The notes under the pieces: model-generated | What the model saw: the letters and a program-made list of their open reading frames with translations, nothing else | Databases searched by the model: none | What the model was told of the DNA's origin: nothing | NCBI GenBank assembly: GCA_002104895.1 | Contig: MCFG01000394.1 | Coordinates: forward strand, 1-61,879 | Direction: 5' to 3' | Origin: Anaeromyces robustus | Taxonomy: Eukaryota > Neocallimastigomycota > Neocallimastigomycetes > Neocallimastigales > Neocallimastigaceae | Length of the DNA stretch: 61,879 bases | Shown: in pieces, positions 50,876 through 61,879 of the stretch | Layout of the letters: every line of letters begins with the position of its first letter | How positions within the stretch are numbered: position 1 is the stretch's first letter | Program-made: the position numbers and the translations under genes

Positions 50876-52967
50876 ATGCAATATAAAAAATTACTTTATC
50901 ATTTAACTATATTATTATTATCATTAGAATTTTCTTATTCTAAAACCATTTCTTATTCAAAATGTAAAAATAATAATAATAAAGTTAAAAAAGATACAAA
51001 TGTTATTAATATAGGAAGTAATAGTACAGTAACTTATAATTTTTATTGTTTAAAAGATTATAATGATTGTGGTATTATTAATCATGATTTAAGAGAAATT
51101 CTTTATATTTCATATAATGTAATTCCTTGTAAGTAAAATCATTATTATATAATTATTTATTAATAAAAATTTATTATCTATATTTATTTATTTATTTGTT
51201 TATTTTTTATTTATTATTTATTTATTTATTTACTTATTTACTTATTTATTTTTTATTTATTTATTTATTTATTATAAAGCTTATCCATCTCTTACAAAAT
51301 TTGATGCTATTGTAGATGATTTTTCCAAGTACAATTTATCAACCGAAAATGATAATATTTTTATTCTTTTAAATTCAAAATTTGAACCAATAACTGAACC
51401 AATGAAGGGAAAATTTAAAACTTATCCTAATTCTAAAACATTAAGAAAAAAGATTTATTACAAAAATAATAAAGAAAATCCTGATTTTATTATTGTTTTC
51501 AATAATTTAAAAAATATTCCAAAATATAGAAATGGAATGAATGCATATTATGAATTAACCATGCTTAAAGGAATTGTTAATGGAATGACCTTTTCAGAAA
51601 AAGATAATATATTAAATACTATTGATATGTTATTAAAAGGAGAAAATATAAAGGATACTGAAAAATCTGATAATACTCTATTATTTAAAAATGATAATAG
51701 TATGAAGAAAAAAGATATGAAGTATAAACGTATTGTTGCCGTAGGTGATATTCATGGAGATTATAATCAATTAGTTAGTATCTTACGTAATGCCAAATTA
51801 ATTAATAAAAAAAATAAATGGATTGGATATGATTCAATATTAGTTCAAATGGTAAATATTAAATACTTAATAATAAACCTTTTAAACATTTATATATATA
51901 TATAGTATCATTATTTCATTAATTAATTTTTAATTAAAAAATTTAAAAGTGTTTTATTAATAAATAATGATTATATATAATGATCCTTTTTTTTATAATA
52001 TAAACTAATATATTCAATATATTATTATTTTTTTATATTATTATTAATAAATGTAATAAAAAAAAATTTTTTTCAATAAAATAGGGTGATTTAGTTGATA
52101 GAGGATCTGATACCAAAAAAGTACTTGATTTAATGATAGATATAAGAGAACAAGCAAAAAGAAAAGGTGGTAAAGTAAATGTAATACTTGGAAATCATGA
52201 AACAAATATTATGCAAGGTTATTATTTATATACTTATATATGTGATCTTATGGAATTTGGAACCCTTGAAGATCGTAAAAAAGCATTTTCATTAAATCAT
52301 AAGTATGGTAATTTCTTAAGAAAAGAAATGGAACCAGTTATCATTATTGATGATATATTATTTACACATGGTGGTTTAATAAAAAAATATGCAGAACTTG
52401 GTATTGATAATCTTAATAAAAAAATACATAATATTTTAATGGAAACTCCATATGATTTTAGTTTATATGATAAAGGTGAAAATTCAACTGAACCAATAGT
52501 ATCTGATTTAATGATGGATGATGGACCAACATGGTCAAGAAGATATACCTCATTTAAACCTGATGAAGAAAAAGAAGCTTGTGATGAATTATCAGAAGTT
52601 TTGAAAATGACAAATGTAAGTAAAAAAAAAAATAGTTTTTTTTTATTATTAATTATATATATATATATATATATTTTTTTTTTTTAGCCTTAGAATCTAA
52701 CAAAAAAAAAAAAAAAAAAAAACATTTTATTAAAATAATATTATATATATATTTAATATTAAAACAATATAATATATTTAGACAACTAGAATGGTAGTTG
52801 GTCATACAGTCCAAAAAGATGGATTAATTAAAACAAAATGTGATAATAAATTAGTTGTAGTTGATATTGGTATAACTGCATCATATGGAAGTCATTTTGG
52901 ATATTTAGAAATCAACAGAAAAAATAATGAATTTTGGGCAATTTATAATAAAACAATGAATAATTAA
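50876..52967 (+). CDS. Secreted Shewanella-like (PPP) protein phosphatase, four exons
   Basis: Exons 50876-51128, 51280-51851, 52085-52615 and 52782-52967 join in frame (phases 1, 0, 0) into 513 residues. All introns are GT...AG (GTAAGT, GTAAAT, GTAAGT donors). Residues 1-22 are a signal peptide (MQYKKLLYHLTILLLSLEFS). The metallophosphatase motifs appear in order: VAVGDIHGDYNQ (about 238), GDLVDRGSDT (about 276, across the intron-2 junction), ILGNHETN (about 310), FTHGGL (about 369) and VVGHTVQKDG (about 458). Spacing and the THGG/VVGHT forms fit the Shewanella-like branch of PPP phosphatases, which use two metals to hydrolyse phosphoesters. The signal peptide places it in the secretory path or outside the cell. 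Substrate unknown. Best-supported multi-exon phosphatase model in the window; every motif is intact. Confidence 0.88.
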
Positions 52968-53353
52968 TTATTGTTTTATTAATAATATAACTCCAATTAA
53001 ATAATATATATATATTTATTTATTTATTTAAAAAAAATAAATTTATATATATAGATAAAGATTAAAAAAAAAAGGACAAAAAAAAGTATAAAATAAGAAA
53101 GAACAAAAAGAAAAAATAATTTAACTAAAAAAAAAAAAATGAGAAAGAACAAAAAGAAAAAAATTAAATACATATTCTATAAAAATAAATAATAATATTA
53201 TGTAAAAATATTTGTAACTATAAACTATATGATTTATATGTTTAAAGTTATAAATGAATAATTAAAAAAAAAATAAAATAAAGGTTCATTGATAAATATT
53301 ATTATATTTATTGTTATTATTATGGTTATTATTTATTTATTTATTTATTTATT

Positions 53354-53392
<39 letters not shown>

Positions 53393-53414
53393 TTTTATTT
53401 ATTTATTTTATTAG

Positions 53415-53458
<44 letters not shown>

Positions 53459-53679
53459 GATTATAAATATAAAAAGTAATTTAAAAGAATTGTGGGCTTA
53501 ACTTGTTTGATAAATAATTATTTAATTAATTATTAAACAAGTTTTGTTTGAGTTAAAAACTTATATATACTTATAATAACTTTTTTTTTTTATATATTCA
53601 TTAATTTTATATTTGGTTTATATTAATTAATATTTCTTAAATACATACATATATACATATAATAAGTATATAAAATTTT
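52968..53679. other. AT-rich spacer with TTTA array
   Basis: TTTA/TTTTA array at 53331-53410, ATT array at 53417-53452. An inverted repeat AAGTTTT...AAAACTT-like pair around 53500-53545 (TTGTTTGATAAATAATT / AATTATTAAACAA). No gene. Confidence 0.6.
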
Positions 53680-54135
53680 AATTCGAATAGACCTTCTTGG
53701 TGGAAGAGTTAATCATTATAACTTGGGGAAAGAGGAGTGGAACAGTCTTTGTAAGGCGCAACTTAAACCTAGCACCTTTTCGGATGTTCCACTTTTGGTA
53801 CGTACATCCGCACTTTTACTTAGAATTATGCCTACTGTTAGTGGCCAGATCTGGTCATTATTCAATAGGTATCCCAACAATCTAACCAAGAGCGTCGAAG
53901 CTGACAATTCAGTAGGACAAGACAGTAGGTCACACGCATCTAATAATGATAATAACTTTCCAACTTGATTTAATTTAATAATATACACTATACCATATGA
54001 AGTAATTATAAATTATTACTATCTATTAAATAATAAATTATTATTCTTTATTAGATTAAGTTTTAATATGTACAATTACTTTATAACATGTACTTTTTAA
54101 ATTAAATTTAAATAAAATTTTCATTATTTTATTGC

Positions 54136-54169
<34 letters not shown>

Positions 54170-54176
54170 CGAATAG
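53680..54176 (+). mobile_element. 5'-truncated non-LTR retrotransposon with 11-bp target duplication
   Basis: The unit 53691-54167 ends in about 31 A residues and is flanked by AATTCGAATAG at 53680-53690 and 54166-54176. Its first 280 bases are far richer in G/C than any neighbour and carry the end of an open frame. The last 70 bases (TTTTTAAATTAAATTTAA...ATTGCC plus A-run) are identical in kind to the small tail at 9554-9631, so both are 3' ends of one family. Truncation at the 5' end, poly(A) and a target duplication are the standard products of target-primed reverse transcription by a LINE. Confidence 0.88.
53693..53968 (+). pseudogene. C-terminal fragment of a retrotransposon protein
   Basis: A plus-strand frame of about 91 codons begins at the truncation point and ends at TGA 53966-53968: LLGGRVNHYNLGKEEWNSLC, KAQLKPSTFSDVPLLVRTSA, LLLRIMPTVSGQIWSLFNRY and a polar tail (SVGQDSRSHASNNDNNFPT). 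It is chosen over two overlapping frames because it runs right to the presumed 3' UTR of the element. No reverse-transcriptase motif is in this short piece, so the domain is not identified. Codons use G/C at third positions, unlike resident genes. Confidence 0.5.
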
Positions 54177-54922
54177 AATTGTTTCATAATAATTAATGTA
54201 TAAAATTTAATTCTAGTCTAAAAAAAAAAACAAAAAAAAATTCATATATAGATATATAATATAGATATTAAAGTAGTATTAATCTTAAAAATTATAATAT
54301 AGAATATAATATCTTTAAAAGTTCTATATAAAGAATATTTTTTTTTGTGGTTAAAATTGTGGTTATGATAAAAATTTTAATAAAAAAAAAATACATATAA
54401 TATAAAGTTTTTGAAACAATTTTTAAAATATTATATTACTTAAAAAAAATATATATAAATAAAAAATTAATATTAAAGTTTAATAATATTAATTTTAATA
54501 ATATTTAAAAAAAAATAAAAAAATAAAAAAAATAAATAAATAAATATAAAAATGATATTAAAGTTTATTAAAATTTTAAAAAAATAAACCTTTTTTTTTT
54601 TATTATAAATATAAAAATGATATTAAAGTTTTAATAATATTTTAATAAATAAACCTTTTTATTATAAATATATTTTATTTTATTTTATTTTAATTACTTT
54701 TTTTTTAATCTATTCTTTAAAAATTATCAAATATATTTTTCTTTAATTAGGGTTTGTTTATTTTTATTTATTTATATATTATTCCATTTATACTTTTTTT
54801 TTTTCATTTAATTTTGTCTTCTTAAAAGTATTACATATTATATTACATATTATATAATAAATATTATCTAATTATCTATTGTACTATTTATTACATTTTA
54901 ACCATATAATTTGTTATATATA
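54177..54922. other. AT-rich upstream region of the receptor gene
   Basis: Repeated phrase AAAAATGATATTAAAGTTT (54549 and 54614). No gene seen. Confidence 0.5.
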
Positions 54923-55058
54923 ATGTTATTTTGGAATTTATTAATATTTCTGGTAATTTATTTAATTGGTAGTTACAATGTTTAATAAAAATAAATAAAA
55001 TAAAAAAAAAAATATCATTTTATTAGTAATTAAAAGTACTGATCATTAAAAAAAAAAA

Positions 55059-55098
<40 letters not shown>

Positions 55099-56452
55099 AA
55101 TAATAAAAATATAAATTATAAAAAGATTTTAGTGAAGGAATAGAATTAAATGTATTTGCTTATACAATTGATGATAGTGGTTATACTTATAAAGTATATG
55201 TTGATGGATTTAATCAATATGCCAAGGAAAATAATATAGATGTTAAAGCTGTATTAAATTTAATGACGAGAAATAATTTTACAGCCTCTTTGGAAAATTC
55301 CTATTTAATGGTTGAATCTTTACTTAAAAAAAAAAATAATAAATATGATATTTATTTTTATGATAACTCTTATGTAAAAAAATATAGTCCATATTTATTG
55401 GATTTAAAAAAAGTTATTCCTGAAGAACATATCAATATGTATGATGAAAACATTCTTGCTCAAGGTTGTAAAAATAATGATAAACTAGTAGGACTTGTAA
55501 GATAAAAAAAAATTTTTTTTTTTTTTAATTTTATTTTTAAATTATTATTAATATCAATTAATGTTAAAAAAAATATAATAAAATAAAATAATTTTTTATA
55601 CTTAATTTTTACTAAATTTATTATTATTTTAAATATATATAACCTATAAAAAAAATAATTAAAACTTGTATATTTTATTATCATTAGCCTCTTTCTGTTT
55701 CATTTAATGCTTTATATTCAAATAAAGTATTACTAGACAAATATAATAAAACTATACCAAAAACATGGGATGAATTAATAGAAACTGGAAAAGAAATTAT
55801 AGAAAAAGAAAAAGCATATAATAATACGGAATTAGTTGGATATAATGGTTTTATGTATGGTAAGAAAAAAAGAATTATGATTATATATATTAATTTTTAA
55901 TATTATATTCATATATAAATTTTTTTATTATATATTATTATATTTTATTTTTATGTAGTTCATTATATATTTTACTTCATTATTTTTTTTATTATATAGT
56001 ACATTATGTACTTTACTTCACTATTTATTTTATTTTAATTTATATTATTTTATTTTAGTTAACAAAGTTTAATTTCCGTATGTGTATATATATTTAAATA
56101 AATACAAAATGTAGATTCAGACAATGGAATATGTTCAATTTATGAATTTATATATTCATGTAGAGAATCCTATGATTCTCCGTTTCCTGAATTAACTAGT
56201 GAAACTACAGTAAATGCTATAAAATTAATTAAAAAAATTAAAGAAGAAATTTCATCAGGTAAGAAGTTAATAATAATTGAAAATGAATATAAAAGATAAA
56301 AGTTGATATATATAATAGATTGTTTTTTATAAATTAATCTATGATATATATATATAAATACTTAAACATACATAAAAAAATATATTTGTATAATAAACTT
56401 ATATATATATTAATATTTAAACACTTATAAAATTTATATTATAAATATGAAT

Positions 56453-56503
<51 letters not shown>

Positions 56504-57985
56504 GAAATATTTCGTACCGATACAGTTTTTGATGTAAATTTATTTGAAAAAAATGCATTATTTATAAAATTTTGGATTTTTTATGAAGCACTTTACATGG
56601 ATAATTATGTTATATCTATTTTACCTGGTATTAAAGAAGGAATTTCTGGTGCTTCTTTAGTTGGTTCAAATATAGGAATTGATAGTAGTATAGATAATGA
56701 AAAAAAAGAAGCAGCCATAGAAGCAATAAAATTTATGACATCATTGGAATTTCAAAAAAGTTTAGTATTAAAACAATGGATTGTATCCGGTATTTTATCT
56801 TTATATGATGATAAAGAAGTTTGTTCAACTATAAAAAATTGTGAATTTTATAAAAATGTACAACCAATAGCAAAACCTGTAGATAAAACAGATAATTATA
56901 TTGAATATGCAGAAAAATTTACAAATTATTTTTATGAATATCTTTATGGAAATAAAAATATTTCTGAAGAAAGTATTTTAAAAAAAATGGATGATATTAC
57001 TAAATTCTATTCTATGACTATAGATTCAAAAGAAACCTCTATTGGATTAATAACTTTTATTTTATATTCAGTAACATTGGTATTAATGATATTATCATCA
57101 ACATTTCCTTTTATAAATTTTTTTAAAAAACATTTCAGTAATTTAACTAAACCAAGTTGGATGATTATTATGCTTGGAATTATTATAATTTTAATGTCAG
57201 GTTATACCAATTATGGAACAATTACAAATTTTAAATGTCAAATAAAACATGTTTTATTTTCTGTTGGAAATACTTTTATTTACGCTCCTATGTTATATCG
57301 ATTAATTATTTTTTTCCCTGAAGAAAATAAATATTCAACATGGATTAAAAACCATAATGTTAAATTTTTTTTAATTTTAATATTATTGGATTCTTTATTT
57401 AATGGATTAGCTATTTTTAAACCTCATAGTATTAAAAATATCATTATCAATGATGGAAATAATTTTCAAATATGTCATGAAGATAGTTTATTTTCTATAA
57501 TAAGTCATATATTATTAATCACCTATAAATTCATATTTTTATTAGGATTATTATTATTAATATTTATTGAATGGAATATTAAAGAAACCTTTTTTGATAT
57601 GAAATATTTGTTATCATCTATTTATATTAATATAATTTGCTTAACCATCTATATAATATTAGATATTTTTTTTATCAGAAATTATATTTGGTATTTTATA
57701 TTACAAGAATGTCTTATATACATTATTTCTTTATCAAATTATATAATACTGTATGGTATTAAATTATTGTTCCCAAAATTATCTAAAACTGATGAAATTA
57801 ATAAAATTATAAAACAAGTTAGAGTGAGTGAATCTTTAAAGAATCAAGTGATATCCAGTAATGAAAATGTTATTAGTAAAGCAGAGAGTGACGTAAGTAA
57901 AATGTCTTCAAAATCATCCAGTACAGTAAAGAATTCTGCTTATTCTAAAATACTTTGTTATCATTACAGAACATCTGCATATTAA
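54923..57985 (+). CDS. Class C GPCR-type receptor with solute-binding ectodomain, five exons
   Basis: Exons 54923-54968, 55126-55496, 55688-55859, 56115-56258 and 56502-57985 join without a break (phases 1, 0, 1, 1) into 738 residues. All introns are GT...AG. Exon 1 is a bare signal peptide (MLFWNLLIFLVIYLI). Residues 16-420 resemble bacterial type-1 extracellular solute-binding proteins: LNVFAYTIDDSG, YDIYFYDNSYVKKYSPYLLD, GLPLSVSFNALYSNKVLL, KTWDELIETGKEI, and the late helix EAAIEAIKFMTSLEFQKS. Seven hydrophobic segments follow (about 425-663), for example FILYSVTLVLMILSS, WMIIMLGIIIILMSGY and FIFLLGLLLLIFIEW, matching the 7tm_3 (GABA-B/metabotropic) family. The Ser/Lys tail (SKMSSKSSSTVK) may be phosphorylated. 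It is probably a cell-surface sensor of a sugar or other solute. Such fusions are a hallmark of gut fungi. The start model is inferred from phase match and leader. Confidence 0.85.
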
Positions 57986-58740
57986 AATAAAATGTAAAAT
58001 ATTTAATTTAATATATTTTTGTAATGATAACTAAGATATAAATATATATATACAAATATTAAAAAAAATATTCAAACGTTTAATAGAAAATGTGGAAATT
58101 TTTATAATTACTAATAATAAACAATGAAAGTGAAAGCAAAAATATATATACCATACATTCATCATGTATACTATATTATAAATCTAACATAACATAATAT
58201 GATAAATCTTAAAAATAATACTATATGTTCTTAAAATTTTATTAAGAATTTAGTATTTAATGTTATTTTTGATATTGCAATATATATATACATATATATA
58301 TTTATTATTATTTAGGTTAGAAAAAAAAAAAGCATTCATCAAAAGTAACATCTCTTTTTTAATAATTTCAAAGAAATTAAAAGAATTACCATAATAAAAA
58401 AAAATAGAACCAGTTAAAATTAATAATAAAATAATAAATTTCATTTTTATTTTATTTAATTAAAAATTATATAATAAAAATAAAATATATTATATTTAAC
58501 AATTATTAATTAATAAACTTTTAATATTTGTTCTGTTACATAAAAATTAAAATATCATTTTAAAAATAAAAAAACATATATATAAAATAATAAAGTAAAT
58601 TTAAATTATTTAAAATTATTTAATACATTTAATTAATATATATAATTTAGTTTGTAAAAGAAATTCATTATATTTATTACTATATTCATTACTATGTGTA
58701 TAACTATTTATACAAAAAATAAATTGCAGTTATTAAAATC
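57986..58740. other. 3' flank of the receptor gene
   Basis: AT-rich. A minus frame at 58444 (MKFIILLLILTGSIFFYYGN) begins like a signal peptide but ends in low complexity by 58250; it could be an orphan first exon, not called as a gene. Confidence 0.4.
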
Positions 58741-58865
58741 GTATTAGTTATGAAGAAAGCTGTAAAAATATTTATAGCAGGAGATATATAAATACTAATG
58801 AACCTGCTAAATATTCTGATGGTGATAGTAATATAATAAAAATAGATGTTAATAATAATAATTAA
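58741..58865 (+). pseudogene. Orphan last exon
   Basis: After an acceptor-like AAATTGCAG at about 58729 the plus strand reads RISYEESCKNIYSRRYINTN, EPAKYSDGDSNIIKID, then Asn residues and TAA. It looks like the C-terminus of a protein but no partner exons were found. Confidence 0.3.
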
Positions 58866-58905
58866 TATATTTAGTGAAGAAATTGGAGTGTTACATCTCT
58901 GTAAT

Positions 58906-59015
58906 ATTGCATTTCACAAAGGGGTGCATGATAAAGATTTGTGGATTGCATTTCGCAATGGGGCGCATAATTAAATATAAATAATTAAATAAATAAAAAT
59001 AAAATATATAAATAA
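58906..59015 (+). repeat. GCGCAT-family repeat, copy 1 (inverted partner at 61001-61087)
   Basis: Contains ATTGCATTTCACAAAGGGG, then GATAAAGATTTGTGG, then TTGCATTTCGCAATGGGG followed by CGCATAATT and ATAAATAATTAAATAAAT. The complement of 61001-61087 reads through the same succession with few differences, so the two form an inverted repeat about 100 bases long, 2.1 kb apart. Confidence 0.85.
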
Positions 59016-59098
59016 ATAAATAAAATAATAAAATTATTTAATAATATTGAATATTCTTTTTTATTTAATATTTTTAATAATTAAATAATTAATAAAAA

Positions 59099-59102
59099 AA
59101 AT

Positions 59103-59145
<43 letters not shown>

Positions 59146-59166
59146 TATATATATTTATTTATATAT

Positions 59167-59197
<31 letters not shown>

Positions 59198-59262
59198 TAT
59201 ATTTATATATTTATTTATTTATTTATTTATTTATTTCATTTATTTCATTTATTTATTTATTT
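59099..59262. repeat. TTTA array
   Basis: About 40 TTTA units with TATA and TTTCA interruptions. Confidence 0.9.
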
Positions 59263-59910
59263 TTTTTATTAATTATAAATTATAAATTATATATATTATT
59301 TCATATTGCTAAAAAGCAAAATGTAAAATGCAAAATGCAACCCATTCGAACAAAGTGAACAAGTGTGTTCATAATTTCCCGAAGGAAAAGAAAAAAAGAA
59401 AAAAAAAAAGAAAGAAAGAAAATATAATATAATTATTAAATAAAATTAATTATTAAATAAAATTAATTATTAAATAAAATTTATTATTTAGTAGAATTTA
59501 TTATTAAATAAAATTTATTTATATGAAATATTATAAATTATAAATTTTTTTTCCTTTTTGTACTTAATCCTACTAACAATACCTTTTTTTTTTTTTTTTT
59601 ATTTCTTGTTATAAAACAAAATAAAACAAAATAAAATAAAATAAATTTATCTTATTTAGGAAATATTATTATTTAAAAAATGATTTATTCTAATATATTT
59701 ACCCAATTTATTATTAATATATGGAATAAATATATTATTATATAATTAATAATCAAAATAAATTTAAAATAAAATGATTGATGTCTATAAAAATTTAACT
59801 TAATTTAATTTAATTATTAAGTACAAAAAACAAAAAAAGTTTAATAATTTAACTATTTAAAGTGTGTTATCATGTATTATTAATTAATTGAATTTAATTA
59901 ATTTTATATT

Positions 59911-59981
59911 AATTTTTTAATATTAAATTTTAACAATAGGAATTAATTGTGGCGTATTAAAAATTCATTATTATCATGTGA
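59911..59981 (+). repeat. 71-bp direct repeat, copy 1
   Basis: Begins AATTTTTTAATATTAAATTT and ends TTCATTATTATCATGTGA; contains the phrase TTGTGGCGTATTAAAAA. Same sequence at 61362-61432. Confidence 0.9.
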
Positions 59982-60145
59982 TAATAAAACCCTTTATATA
60001 TAAATTTTATATATATATATTATACATATATATTTAGCAATTTATTTTATATATAAAAATACCAATTTTTATGTATTTTAGTATCAAAAATACCATTTTT
60101 TGTGTATAAATGCATATAAAATAATATTTATAATATTTGAATGTG

Positions 60146-60218
60146 TTGCATTTCGCAATGTTGCATTTCGCAATATGATATGGGGCGCATATTAAATTTT
60201 TGCAATGAGGCGCATAAA
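60146..60218 (+). repeat. GCGCAT-family repeat, copy 2 (diverged)
   Basis: TTGCATTTCGCAAT occurs twice in tandem, then ATATGGGGCGCATATTAAA and TTGCAATGAGGCGCAT. Same orientation as copy 1. Confidence 0.85.
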
Positions 60219-61000
60219 AAATAAATAAAAAAATGAAAAATTTTTTAACACAAATTATGAAAGCCACGTTATGAAATAAAATAAAATAGAATTTAAAAAA
60301 ATTAAATAAATAAATAAAAAATATATATATAAATAAATGAATAGAAAATAAATAAATAAATAAATATTTCTTTTTTTATTAATTATTTAATTACAAAAAA
60401 AAAAAGTAAAAAAATTAAAAAAAAAAAAAATTTATTTTAAAATTAAATATATTTATATTATTTTTTTGATAAATGAATAATAATAAATAAAATAAAAAGA
60501 TAATAAATAATATAACAGTATTATATATGTATTTTTATTAAAAAGACGATAACAAATAATAAATAAAAAAATAATATAAATTTTAGAATAAAGAAAAGAA
60601 ACAAATAAATAAATATTTTTTTATAAATTACTTATTTACAAAAAAAAATATAAAATATAAAAATTCATTATAAAATTAAATATTTTTATAAAATTTTTTT
60701 GATTTGAAATATTAAAAGAAATATTCAATATTATTAAAATATTAAATAAAAATTACAATTAAATAAAAAAAATATTCAAAAAATATTCAATATTATTAAA
60801 ATATTAAATAAAAAAATATTGAAGAAATATTCAATATCATTAAATAAAAAAAATAAATAAAATATTATTAAAATACTAAAAAAATATTCAATATTAAAAA
60901 AAATATTTAATATTATTAAAACATTAAATAAAAAAATATTATTAAATAAAAAAAAATTATTAAATAAAAAAAAATATTATATAATTCTTTATATTATATT

Positions 61001-61110
61001 TTTATTTATTTAATTATTTATACAATTATGCGCCCCATTGCGAAATGCAACCTACAAATCTTTGTCATGCGCCCCATTGCGAAATGCAACATTGTGAAAT
61101 GCAACTCTCC
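61001..61110 (-). repeat. GCGCAT-family repeat, copy 3 (inverted)
   Basis: ATGCGCCCCATTGCGAAATG occurs twice (61028 and 61070), separated by CAACCTACAAATCTTTGTC. It is the reverse complement of copy 1 and extends into the flanking A/T. Confidence 0.9.
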
Positions 61111-61361
61111 CATAATATTTATAACATTTATATCATTTTTAATAATAATAATAATAATAAAATATATATAAAATATATAATAATAATTACATGTTATAGA
61201 ACAATAGAATATTCTATTTATATATATAATATATAATAATAAATAAAAATAAAACTTATTTTATTAATATTTATAATAAAAACTTATATTTATAATAAAA
61301 CTTATATATTTTATAAAATATTAATATTTATTAAATTTATTAATAAAAACTTATATAATTT
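61111..61361. other. AT-rich DNA
   Basis: Low-complexity A/T between repeats; nothing recognised. Confidence 0.5.
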
Positions 61362-61432
61362 AATTTTTTAATATTAAATTTTAACAATAGGAATTAATTG
61401 TGGCGTATTAAAAATTCATTATTATCATGTGA
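61362..61432 (+). repeat. 71-bp direct repeat, copy 2
   Basis: Matches 59911-59981 over its length by eye; the flanks then diverge (AACTGAAG versus TAATAAAA). Confidence 0.9.
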
Positions 61433-61542
61433 ACTGAAGATAAAATAAAATTTTTATATTTAATAATAATAAAATAATTAATTCCATTATTTGTTTTTTA
61501 TTTTATTTTGGTTGTTTTTATTACTAGCATAAAAATAATGTA

Positions 61543-61626
61543 AGTTATATTATTATTCATAAAGATTTAACATTACCACCGTATAGTTATATTATTATTC
61601 ATAAAGATTTAACATTACCACCGTAT
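61543..61626 (+). repeat. Two-copy 42-bp tandem repeat
   Basis: The unit begins AGTTATATTATTATTCATAA and ends AACATTACCACCGTAT; the two units (61543-61584, 61585-61626) are identical. Confidence 0.95.
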
Positions 61627-61879
61627 AAGAACAAAATTTTAATTCTCAAAAAAATATTAAAATAAAATTCTACCTCAATTATTATTATTGTTGATTATAA
61701 AAATTAAAAACAACAATTTAAACTATTCAACAAGAAAATGATATAAAAATAAATTGAATTTTTTTTTTTAAAAAATAATATTAAATTTGGTTTATATATT
61801 ATATAATTAAATATAATAATTCTTTTAGGATCAATGATTATTATAATTATCTTAATATTTTACTATACTCTATAATAAT

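Noticed and set aside
50871-53000. Treating the two large phosphatase frames as separate genes
   Set aside because: Splice sites join them with motifs in the correct order and phase; GDxHG and GDxxDRG would otherwise be on different proteins.
53716-53988. 90-codon minus frame in the retrotransposon fragment
   Set aside because: The poly(A) tail and target duplication fix the element on the plus strand; the minus frame is a by-product of its higher G+C.
56447-56501. ATG at 56447 as start of a 512-residue membrane protein
   Set aside because: It translates a TA repeat (YIYIYIY) in the intron; the acceptor at 56501 and four upstream exons give a better start.
60034-60267. Minus frame through the GCGCAT repeat (and plus frame 61045-61236)
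   Set aside because: They translate the repeat motif itself (CAPH, KCNIAKCN) and end in low complexity.

Overview
The window looks like nuclear DNA of an anaerobic gut fungus (Neocallimastigomycota: the Piromyces, Neocallimastix, Anaeromyces and Orpinomyces group). The intergenic DNA is extremely A+T-rich and full of homopolymers and AAAT/AAAAT/ATT microsatellites. Introns are short with GT...AG ends. The gene content is typical of the group: a GH48 cellulase with two fungal (CBM10-type) dockerins, chitin-binding CBM18 modules, an M15 peptidase on cysteine-rich modules, a class C receptor with a solute-binding ectodomain, a BspA-like leucine-rich protein, ankyrin families, and AAA-ATPase-like/PD-(D/E)XK and Rpn-type nuclease proteins. 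The taxonomic call is an inference from content; no marker gene or rRNA is present.

0-20 kb is mostly a graveyard. It holds a decayed ankyrin gene (4.0-5.2 kb) and two copies of a PI-PLC-like pseudogene (7.1-8.0 and 10.7-12.4 kb). Between those copies lie an Rpn-nuclease C-terminus, an NRPS condensation-domain fragment, a leucine-rich-repeat relic and a poly(A)-tailed retroelement tail. Next come a frameshifted AAA-ATPase-like/PD-(D/E)XK gene (12.6-14.4 kb), a complete 1.29-kb LTR element with 5-bp target duplication (14.9-16.2 kb), an ankyrin relic, and a decayed secreted 'EN-repeat' gene (19.0-19.5 kb).

20-36 kb holds broken secreted and ankyrin genes, an intact cysteine-rich probably GPI-anchored protein (23.2-23.9 kb), and a multi-exon gene made of one leucine-rich repeat per exon followed by two CBM18 domains (26.5-29.5 kb). 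A 5'-truncated GH48-dockerin cellulase with an in-frame stop (30.6-32.3 kb), a coiled-coil gene and a small intact secreted protein (35.9 kb) follow.

36-62 kb has most of the intact genes: the secreted M15 peptidase (40.96-42.32 kb), the BspA-like protein (45.3-46.0 kb), a four-exon secreted Shewanella-like PPP phosphatase (50.9-53.0 kb), and a five-exon class C GPCR with solute-binding ectodomain (54.9-58.0 kb). A 5'-truncated poly(A) retrotransposon with an 11-bp target duplication sits at 53.7-54.2 kb. The last 3 kb carries an unassigned family of GCGCAT-containing repeats in inverted and direct arrangement.

The intact genes fit life in the rumen at the bacterial and plant-fibre interface: secreted wall- and chitin-binding proteins, a peptidoglycan-type peptidase, and nutrient sensing. 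Many broken genes differ from an open frame by single-base shifts in A/T runs, so assembly indels cannot be told from true decay here.
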